Both the position numbers and the translations under genes were made by a program. From positions 1 to 20,447 of the forward strand of contig JAVEVH010000009.1 in NCBI GenBank assembly GCA_034005145.1: a DNA stretch of 20,447 bases, in the 5' to 3' direction. The DNA is from JAVEVH01 sp034005145 (lineage in GTDB: Bacteria; Patescibacteriota; Dojkabacteria; SC72). Under the pieces are notes generated by a model. The model was given only the letters and a program-made list of their open reading frames with translations. It searched no databases and had not been told where the DNA came from. Below are positions 15,430 to 20,447 of this stretch, one piece after another; positions within the stretch are counted from its first letter, which is position 1, and every line of letters begins with the position of its first letter.

Positions 15430-16656
15430 TTATGACCTAGCAGCTAATATACCTGTACTCCAACATATCTGTAAATTGTATCCACCAGTAGGACCATATA
15501 CATCTATTATCTCTCCAGCAAAGTAGAGGTTATCAATTATCTTGGATTTCATAGTAGTAGAATCTATCTCTTTAATATTTACTCCACCTGCTGTTACAAT
15601 CGCTTTATCCCATGAGTCTAATTTAATGGGTGTAATTCTAAAATCTTTTAGAAGATTTACTAATTGGAATCTTTCCTCTTTCGTAATCTCAGCTACCTTT
15701 TTCTCTGGATCAATATTACTTAACTCAACAACAATGGGTATTAAGGAAGAGGGTAGTAATCTTTTAAGAGAGTTTTTAAATACCTTACCCTTAAGTTTTT
15801 CAAAATCTAATCTTACTCTTCTATCTAATATCTCTTTTGAAAGTGCTGGTTTAAAATCTATACTTAATTCAACCTTACCTTTCTCTAATGCATCTCCTAC
15901 ATCTCTAGACATATCTATTATTATTGGTCCACTCATTCCTTCATGAGTAAAGAGTGCTTCACCAAACTTACTTACTACTTTCTTACTATCTTGGTAAGCA
16001 GTAATTCTTACATTCTCAAGTGAGAGTCCTGCTAATTTCTTAATCCATCTCTCTCTACATATGATTGGTACTAATGCTGGTTTAGGCTCTACTATGGTAT
16101 GTCCTACTGATTTAGCTAATGTATATCCATCTCCATTAGAACCTGTAATGGGATATGATTTCCCTCCTGTAGCTAGTATATATCTTTTTGCACTAAACTC
16201 TCCTTTGTATGTTACTACTGATGCAATTCTATTATCTTTTACATTAAAACTAAGCACTGAGGTATTAGGTAATATATCTTGCTGTACAGGACCATTTAAT
16301 GCATATATTATATCCACCGCCTTATCACTTTTAGGAAATACTCTGTTTCCTCTCTCTACTTTAAGTTTTACTTTAAGAATATCTTCGAAGTATTTAATTG
16401 TGTCTTCTACAGTAAATCTAGAGAATGCACCGTAGAGGAATTTCCCATTTCTTTGATATTTGGATATTAGGTCTTTTAAATCATGATTAAAGGTAGTTAC
16501 ATTACATCTTCCCTTTCCTGTTACCGCTATCTTTTTACCTGCTCTAAGGTTTCTTTCAATTATTAGGATATCTTGTCCTAATCTTTTACATTCAACAGCA
16601 GCTATTAATCCTGCTGCTCCTCCTCCTATTAATATTGTGTCATATGTTTTTTTCAT
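15430..16656 (-). CDS. HI0933/YhiN-family FAD-dependent oxidoreductase
   Basis: The 408-residue protein has the dinucleotide-binding motif ILIGGGAAGLIAA (residues 8-20) and the family signature RAGKKIAVTGKGRCNVTT (38-55), and ends with the typical FAD-domain close NLYFAGEIIDVYGPTGGYNLQ...WSTG. This is the HI0933-like flavoprotein family (BaiN/RdsA/YhiN group), mostly of unassigned reaction. Length is normal. It heads an operon with elp3, which raises the idea of a redox or tRNA-modification link, but I have no direct evidence. TATAAT at 16665-16670 lies 8 nt before the ATG, so the transcript is predicted to be leaderless. Confidence 0.92.
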   Translation of the reverse strand: MKKTYDTILIGGGAAGLIAAVECKRLGQDILIIERNLRAGKKIAVTGKGRCNVTTFNHDLKDLISKYQRNGKFLYGAFSRFTVEDTIKYFEDILKVKLKVERGNRVFPKSDKAVDIIYALNGPVQQDILPNTSVLSFNVKDNRIASVVTYKGEFSAKRYILATGGKSYPITGSNGDGYTLAKSVGHTIVEPKPALVPIICRERWIKKLAGLSLENVRITAYQDSKKVVSKFGEALFTHEGMSGPIIIDMSRDVGDALEKGKVELSIDFKPALSKEILDRRVRLDFEKLKGKVFKNSLKRLLPSSLIPIVVELSNIDPEKKVAEITKEERFQLVNLLKDFRITPIKLDSWDKAIVTAGGVNIKEIDSTTMKSKIIDNLYFAGEIIDVYGPTGGYNLQICWSTGILAARS

Positions 16657-16664
16657 ACGCTCAT

Positions 16665-16670
16665 ATTATA
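16665..16670 (-). promoter_or_regulatory. -10 box of the flavoprotein-elp3 operon (leaderless)
   Basis: TATAAT on the minus strand with 8 nt to the ATG at 16656, the same spacing as at secA and the glycosyltransferase. No clear -35 box. Confidence 0.55.
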
Positions 16671-16683
16671 CCTAAGAATATGC

Positions 16684-16689
16684 TAAAAT
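16684..16689 (+). promoter_or_regulatory. -10 box of ndk
   Basis: TAAAAT with an upstream TGC (extended -10). It is 27 nt before the ndk ATG at 16717, so this gene has a leader of about 20 nt with a purine-rich AAAGAGAAG before the start, unlike most other genes here. Confidence 0.4.
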
Positions 16690-16716
16690 ACCTAAATAAC
16701 TTGAAAAAGAGAAGAT

Positions 16717-17313
16717 ATGCTAGCAAGAAACAAAGAGAAAACACTACTTGTATTTAAACCAGATGTAGTACAAAGACAGATAGTGGGGGAGTTAATATCA
16801 AGGTTTGAGAGAAAGGGTTTTAAGATTGTAGGTATGAAGATGTTAATACCTAGTAGAGAATTAGTAGGTAAGCACTATGAAGATGATGAGGGATATTTAA
16901 TTGAGACTGGTAATAAAGCTAAAAAAGGTGCAGAAGCAAGAGGTGAAGATACTTCTAATTGGAATGCACTAGAGAGAGGTAAATGGATTAGAGAATCAAA
17001 TATTAATTACCTTACATGTGGGCCAGTAATAGCGTTAGTTTTACAAGGTTCAGGTGTAATACTGGGTGTAAGAAAGATGTTAGGTAGTACTAGTCCTGCA
17101 GATGGAGATGTCGGTACCATTAGAGCAGATTTCTCACTTGACTCTTTCGCACTTGCTGATGAACAGGGTAGAGTAACTAGAAGTATGGTTCATGCTTCAG
17201 ATAGTGAGGAGAGTGCACAAAGGGAGATTGGTTTGTGGTTTAACGCAACAGAGATATCAGAGTATGAGACTGCTGCAGAGAAAATCTTTTACGATGTTGG
17301 TTGGTCAGGTTAG
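16717..17313 (+). CDS. ndk: Nucleoside diphosphate kinase (long form)
   Basis: The enzyme moves phosphate from ATP to NDPs through a phosphohistidine. Family motifs are present: TLLVFKPDVVQRQIVGELISRFERKGFKI at the start (short form: VFKPDVVQR), GPVIALVLQG, and GTIRADFS followed by MVHASDSEESAQREI, where H159 is the catalytic histidine. At 198 residues it is about 50 longer than the usual 140-150. The extra part is mainly at about residues 58-92, a charged segment containing GNKAKKGAEARGE and WNALERGKW, next to the Kpn-loop/active-site half. It is divergent from the flavoprotein gene and converges with the uracil-DNA glycosylase with one base between stops. Confidence 0.95.
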   Translation: MLARNKEKTLLVFKPDVVQRQIVGELISRFERKGFKIVGMKMLIPSRELVGKHYEDDEGYLIETGNKAKKGAEARGEDTSNWNALERGKWIRESNINYLTCGPVIALVLQGSGVILGVRKMLGSTSPADGDVGTIRADFSLDSFALADEQGRVTRSMVHASDSEESAQREIGLWFNATEISEYETAAEKIFYDVGWSG

Positions 17314-17314
17314 T

Positions 17315-17971
17315 TTACAGTTTTAATATATCTTGTATTAGAGTATCTTTCTCTTTTTTAGATACTTTCTCCTCTGGGCGAATATCTGTACTTTCAATTG
17401 CTTTACTTTTTCCATCCAAAAAATCTTTTAATTGGAGGAAATCCTTTTTCAATGTATCTTTTAGAGTAGGGTTGTACAGTGCAACGGCAGGGTGATACAT
17501 TGCAAATATTGGAGTATTACTACTGTGTATATATGCTTGCCCGTGTACTAAAGAAATTTTTAATTCGGGTAGAAATCTTTCTAGTGCATGTTTTCCTAAA
17601 GGAACAATTACTTTAGGTTTAAGGTAGATTAGTTCTGCATTTACCCATATTCTACAGGCATCTTTCTCTTCGGGTAGCGGATCTCTGTTATCAGGTGGCC
17701 TATACTTAACTACATTAGTTACATATACATCTTCTCTTGTATATCCTATTTCTCTTAGTAGTTCATCTAGTAGTTTACCTGCTGCACCTACGAATGGTTT
17801 CCCCTGTTTGTCTTCATTTAATCCTGGGGCTTCCCCTATAAATACGATACCTGATTTAGGGGGAGTAATTTCATATACAGGTTGAGTAGCAGTTTTTTTA
17901 AGTTTGCATTTGTTGTGTACAGCAAAATATTGGTGTATTTCCTTTAGACTCTTGAATTCTTCTATCTTCAT
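17315..17971 (-). CDS. Family 4-like uracil-DNA glycosylase with incomplete Fe-S ligands
   Basis: The enzyme removes uracil from DNA. The 218-residue protein has motif A GEAPG (46-50), the GKPFVGAAGKLLDELL segment, TNVVKYRPPDNRDPLP (85-100), VIVPLGKHAL, and the second catalytic motif HPAVAL (160-165). Family 4 enzymes normally bind a [4Fe-4S] cluster with four cysteines. Here the first pair reads H19-x2-C22, the cysteine normally found in K-C-RPP is Y90, and only C106 of the second pair is kept. I chose ATG 17971 because TATAAT (17977-17982) lies 5 nt before it; a TTG at 17977 overlaps that box. It may be monocistronic and leaderless. Confidence 0.88.
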   Translation of the reverse strand: MKIEEFKSLKEIHQYFAVHNKCKLKKTATQPVYEITPPKSGIVFIGEAPGLNEDKQGKPFVGAAGKLLDELLREIGYTREDVYVTNVVKYRPPDNRDPLPEEKDACRIWVNAELIYLKPKVIVPLGKHALERFLPELKISLVHGQAYIHSSNTPIFAMYHPAVALYNPTLKDTLKKDFLQLKDFLDGKSKAIESTDIRPEEKVSKKEKDTLIQDILKL

Positions 17972-17976
17972 ATCCA

Positions 17977-17982
17977 ATTATA
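17977..17982 (-). promoter_or_regulatory. -10 box of the uracil-DNA glycosylase gene (leaderless)
   Basis: TATAAT on the minus strand, 5 nt before the ATG at 17971. It overlaps the plus-strand TATATA (17979-17984) proposed for the structured RNA. Confidence 0.55.
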
Positions 17983-17984
17983 TA
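17979..17984 (+). promoter_or_regulatory. -10 candidate for the structured RNA
   Basis: TATATA followed by a predicted start near 17991, the first base of the closing helix of the rod-like RNA. A TTGAAT at 17952-17957 is upstream but the spacing (21 bp) is too long for a standard -35 box, so support is only moderate. Confidence 0.35.
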
Positions 17985-17990
17985 CCAAAA

Positions 17991-18176
17991 GGTCTGTCCT
18001 AGCTCTGTCCCTCAAATCTGTACTTCTTACGAGCTTTTCGAACCATTCGGGGGCTGTTTTGGCTTCGGATTGTGTGCGAAAAAGGCTTGGGAAATGTAAA
18101 GAGGTCGTGTCCCGGTGGGCTTTCTGGGGGACAGATGTGGGACAGACCCCGACCTCTTACTTCGGGGATACTTTTT
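17991..18176 (+). ncRNA. Structured rod-like RNA, 6S-RNA-like candidate
   Basis: This noncoding stretch is clearly GC-richer than its surroundings. Positions 17991-18014 pair with 18125-18148 almost continuously (for example GGTCTGTCC with GGACAGACC, and CTGTCCC with GGGACAG; one 2x2 internal loop). Next comes an asymmetric bubble of about 7 nt on the 5' side and 19 nt on the 3' side, the latter able to form a tiny CCC-GGT-GGG hairpin. Then an upper stem pairs 18022-18030 with 18096-18105 and 18031-18040 with 18077-18088. It ends with an intrinsic terminator. Size (~185 nt) and shape fit 6S RNA, which binds RNA polymerase. No SRP, RNase P or T-box motif is visible. Orientation rests on the terminator; the minus strand also has TTTT after the rod. 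Confidence 0.6.
18147..18176 (+). terminator. Intrinsic terminator of the structured RNA
   Basis: CCCCGA (18147-18152) pairs with TCGGGG (18162-18167), and the tract ATACTTTTT follows (T run 18172-18176). It overlaps the last bases of the RNA's closing helix. It ends 5 bp before the trpS -10 box, so it also insulates trpS. Confidence 0.65.
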
Positions 18177-18180
18177 AATG

Positions 18181-18186
18181 TATAAT
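18181..18186 (+). promoter_or_regulatory. -10 box of trpS (leaderless)
   Basis: TATAAT preceded by TG, 5 nt before the trpS ATG at 18192. There is no room for a T-box or other leader in an mRNA made from this promoter. Confidence 0.55.
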
Positions 18187-18191
18187 CGAGC

Positions 18192-19202
18192 ATGAAAAAA
18201 ATAGATTACAAGGTAGATGTATTTACAGGTATTAGACCTACTCAAGGTCTTACTATTGCGAATGTAATTGGTTCTGTACATACAATTGTTACATTACAAA
18301 AAGAAAAAGAGGCTGGTCGCCCTATGGTTTTTGTTGCTGATTTACATTCTCTAACAGATGGTACACCTCAAGATACTCAAAAGCATGTATTAGATATCGT
18401 TAAGGATTACATTGCATTGGGTTTAGATCCAAAAGAGTGTGATATATTTGTTCAATCACAGTTGATAGAGGAGATTGCTGAGTTAAATATATATCTTTCT
18501 AGATTAGTAACAATTTCAGAATTACTTAGAGTACCTACACTTAAAGACAAGATAAAAAAGGATATGGATGTATCTAATGCTTCTGTACTTCTTGCTATGT
18601 ATCCCATTATGATGGCATCGGATATCTTACTTCAAAAATCTAAATATGTACCCGTAGGTGATGATCAAGTAGCACATGTAGAGATAGCGAGGGATTTAGC
18701 TAGGAAGTTTAACAAGGTATTTGGAGAAACTATACCTGTTCCTAATGTACTTTCTTTAGGTAAACCAGCAAGAATTAAGTCACTTTCTGGTGGAGGTAAA
18801 ATGAGTAAGAGTAATCCTACTGGTGCCATTGTTTTAGATGACGATATTTCAATATCTTTAAGTAAGGTAAAGAAAGCACAAACAGCATTTGCAGGAGAGA
18901 TGACAGATTCTTTAGACTCACTTTTAAAGATTGGTAAATTTGTTTCTACTGAACAAGAGATTGCGCATATCGATGCCATTATGATTAAGCATATGAATGG
19001 AGAGAATGTAATGGGTGAGTTAAAGGGAGTAATTAATGTAGCATTAGAGAGATATTTAAGAGAGTTCCAAGCTAAAAAGTCTAAGATCTCGGATTTAGAG
19101 ATAGAGGAAGTTATTAAAAAGGGTGGAGAGGTAGCAAAGAGGAATGCAAAAGAAACAATACAAGAGGTTAGGAAGGCTATGGAGTTAAAATATATCTCAT
19201 AG
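18192..19202 (+). CDS. trpS: Tryptophan-tRNA ligase
   Basis: The class I synthetase charges tRNA-Trp. The 336-residue protein has the N-terminal HIGH-type motif in the form GIRPTQGLTIANVIG (residues 13-27), the segment VFVADLHSLTDGTPQ, the PIMMASDILLQKSKYVPVGDDQVAHVE region of the tryptophan/adenylate pocket (short form: VPVGDDQVAHVE), and KMSKS at 203-207. Length matches bacterial TrpRS. It follows the structured RNA but has its own -10 box 5 nt before the ATG, so read-through or leader control is not expected. The guanylate-kinase-like gene begins 45 bp later. Confidence 0.96.
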   Translation: MKKIDYKVDVFTGIRPTQGLTIANVIGSVHTIVTLQKEKEAGRPMVFVADLHSLTDGTPQDTQKHVLDIVKDYIALGLDPKECDIFVQSQLIEEIAELNIYLSRLVTISELLRVPTLKDKIKKDMDVSNASVLLAMYPIMMASDILLQKSKYVPVGDDQVAHVEIARDLARKFNKVFGETIPVPNVLSLGKPARIKSLSGGGKMSKSNPTGAIVLDDDISISLSKVKKAQTAFAGEMTDSLDSLLKIGKFVSTEQEIAHIDAIMIKHMNGENVMGELKGVINVALERYLREFQAKKSKISDLEIEEVIKKGGEVAKRNAKETIQEVRKAMELKYIS

Positions 19203-19247
19203 ATTTACAAAAGGCTTTGAAACTGCTATTATCGCTTACTTTTACAT

Positions 19248-19997
19248 ATGTCAACAGAACTAGAAAGATTAAGCCCCACTCAGTTAGATACACAGTATCC
19301 TGTTAAAGAAATCTTTGAGAATTTACCCATAGAGTACCCCCAAGTGTATAGAAATATTGCTGTAGAGAGAGAAGATTCTCTCCTTCCTGTTATTGTTCTT
19401 TCTGGCTTTTCAGGTAGTGGTAAAGATTGTACATTAACTCCTCTTTTAGAAACAGGGGATGCATATCATGTAGTAACTGCAACTTCCAGAGGAAGAAGAA
19501 AAGAAAAGGGAGAGCCAGAATCGGCATATGTATGGATGAGAGAGAAGAAAGAGGAGGAATCTGTGGAGGGGTATTATGAGAATTTGGTGAAGGAGTACTC
19601 CTTAATTGAGTATGATAATCATTACGGTAATCTATACGGCCTACCTGCACACTCTATGAAGAAACAGGGTATGGGTATGCCTGTACTTCGGGTAGATATT
19701 AATGGAGTAGTTAATCATAGGAAGAGATTACCTAGATTTGGTTTTCAACCTATTACTGTGGCTGTAATGCCAGACTCTTGGAATCAGGTATATGAATCTA
19801 TTGTAAAAAGGGGAGCTGAGTGTGAGGAGGAAGCTTTAAAAAGATTTTATGAAGATGTCGCTAATGTAGGATTGTATAAGGAGAATATTAATTACTTTAT
19901 ACATAACAGTAGGTTTAGTGATATTGAGGGTGTAACTGGTCTAGATCTTTCTGTTAATGCTTTAAGATATTTAGTATCTAAATATCAAAATCATTAG
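19248..19997 (+). CDS. Guanylate-kinase-like protein with N-terminal extension
   Basis: Guanylate kinase turns GMP into GDP with ATP. This 249-residue protein has a P-loop, LSGFSGSGKDCTL (G53-D60), the GMP-loop-like TATSRGRRKEKGE in place of TTRxPRxGE, and YDNHYGNLYGLP, which matches the GNxYGTP motif of guanylate kinases. About 45 residues precede the P-loop, unlike the usual start. The Ser/Thr that binds Mg-ATP after the P-loop lysine is Asp (D60), and the GMP-loop is altered, so it may be a diverged guanylate kinase or a related NMP kinase. TATTAT (19227-19232) is 15 nt upstream of the ATG. Its last 20 bp overlap the convergent gene. Confidence 0.75.
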   Translation: MSTELERLSPTQLDTQYPVKEIFENLPIEYPQVYRNIAVEREDSLLPVIVLSGFSGSGKDCTLTPLLETGDAYHVVTATSRGRRKEKGEPESAYVWMREKKEEESVEGYYENLVKEYSLIEYDNHYGNLYGLPAHSMKKQGMGMPVLRVDINGVVNHRKRLPRFGFQPITVAVMPDSWNQVYESIVKRGAECEEEALKRFYEDVANVGLYKENINYFIHNSRFSDIEGVTGLDLSVNALRYLVSKYQNH

Positions 19998-20447
19998 GTA
20001 ATCCTAACTCTTTCATCTGTATATTAAATACCTCTATTGCCTGTTCAACCCCTAGTGCATTTGCAGTCCAATCTCCTCCCATACATATATCGTGATATTT
20101 CTCTTTGTAAAACCTTTTTAGAATATCTTCATCCTCTTTACATATATTCCATTTAGGATAGAAACAATCATACTCATTTAATGGGCTAGCATCTAGTAAT
20201 TCATGCATACAGAAAAACTCTGCTTTAATACCCATATCTTTGCAATATTTATTTACTCTTACACATCCTTGGTATGAGGCATATACAGATACAAATACGA
20301 ATTTTTCAATATTTTTAAATTTCTTTTTTAAATCATCTACAGCAGCTATTAAGTTTCTACCACCTGCTATAGAGTCATACAGTATTCCAATTTTAATATC
20401 TTCGTGTATCTGTTTATTATTCTCTTCTGGTATATCTATTCTGTAGC
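19978..20447 (-). CDS. Phosphoribosyltransferase-like protein, 5' end outside window
   Basis: The minus-strand frame stays open to the window edge, giving 155 C-terminal residues; the internal ATG at 20235 is not the start. The readable part contains KIGILYDSIAGGRNLIAAVDDLKKKF followed by a hydrophobic strand FVFVSVYAS; the core ILYDSIAGGRN is like the PRPP-binding loop of type I phosphoribosyltransferases (hydrophobic strand, D, small residues, G). The C-terminal half (with ICMGGDWTANALG) is unfamiliar. Substrate cannot be stated. It converges with the kinase gene, and the two coding ends overlap by 20 bp. Confidence 0.6.
   Translation of the reverse strand, partial: YRIDIPEENNKQIHEDIKIGILYDSIAGGRNLIAAVDDLKKKFKNIEKFVFVSVYASYQGCVRVNKYCKDMGIKAEFFCMHELLDASPLNEYDCFYPKWNICKEDEDILKRFYKEKYHDICMGGDWTANALGVEQAIEVFNIQMKELGLPNDFDI

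Noticed and set aside
18049..18110. Resemblance to the 5' end of tmRNA (GGGGGCTGTTTTGGCTTCGG)
   Set aside because: No room for a full tmRNA before trpS, no tag reading frame and no matching 3' acceptor half; the bases are better explained by the rod fold.
17991..18176. SRP (4.5S) RNA
   Set aside because: The conserved GGAA-type apical loop with the CAGG...AGCAGC internal loop is not present on either strand.
17991..18191. T-box riboswitch for trpS
   Set aside because: No T-box consensus (AGGGTGGNACCGCG-like) and a terminator plus a separate -10 box lie between the RNA and trpS.
17999..18281. Short minus-strand frames over the structured RNA
   Set aside because: Low-complexity basic translations of a GC-rich RNA gene, overlapping the trpS start; no family pattern.
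1..20447. CRISPR array, insertion sequence or integrase
   Set aside because: No regularly spaced repeats, transposase motifs or tyrosine-recombinase motifs were seen on either strand.

Overview
The window looks like part of a low-GC genome from the candidate phyla radiation (Patescibacteria); Ca. Dojkabacteria or a relative is a guess, not a proof. Reasons: AT-rich coding DNA, compact mostly housekeeping genes, a bacterial SecA with an extra NBD1 insertion, a nucleoside diphosphate kinase with a long insertion, a stand-alone Elp3, and almost no Shine-Dalgarno sequences. TAA and TAG stops dominate and TGA is used once as a stop (in an ATGA overlap), so nothing suggests the TGA=Gly code of Gracilibacteria/Absconditabacteria.

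Layout. 1-2652 (minus strand): an operon for a secreted M23 metallopeptidase, a tyrosine-rich secreted or anchored protein of unknown family, and a NYN-domain nuclease. 2653-2872: divergent promoter region with a possible ~60-nt RNA. 2873-9562 (plus): secA, a zinc-ribbon/acidic-tail protein, then an operon of GT4 glycosyltransferase, recO and a membrane protein with carboxypeptidase-regulatory-like domains, cut by a 100-N assembly gap. 9609-11021: tRNA-Lys(CUU) with a good promoter, followed by a small accessory block in which single genes (DUF5680, DUF4352-like, a possible ADP-ribosyltransferase-like protein) are separated by 34-bp repeats that resemble the 3' end of the tRNA. 11571-13826: a Nudix hydrolase with a winged-helix domain and a one-pass membrane protein, ended by a strong terminator that lies inside the 3' end of the convergent elp3. 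13827-16656 (minus): HI0933-type flavoprotein and elp3 in one operon. 16717-20447: ndk, a family 4-like uracil-DNA glycosylase, a structured ~185-nt RNA, trpS, a guanylate-kinase-like protein and a partial phosphoribosyltransferase-like gene.

Three things stand out. First, most genes that head a transcription unit have a TATAAT-like -10 box only 5-9 nt before the start codon, so their mRNAs are probably leaderless; this also corrects two start codons. Second, 17991-18176 folds as a long rod with an asymmetric central bubble and an intrinsic terminator, like 6S RNA in size and shape. Third, the tRNA-Lys block looks like serial insertion of one-gene cassettes at tRNA-derived sites, without a recombinase in view. 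All family calls are from motif reading alone; no database search was run.
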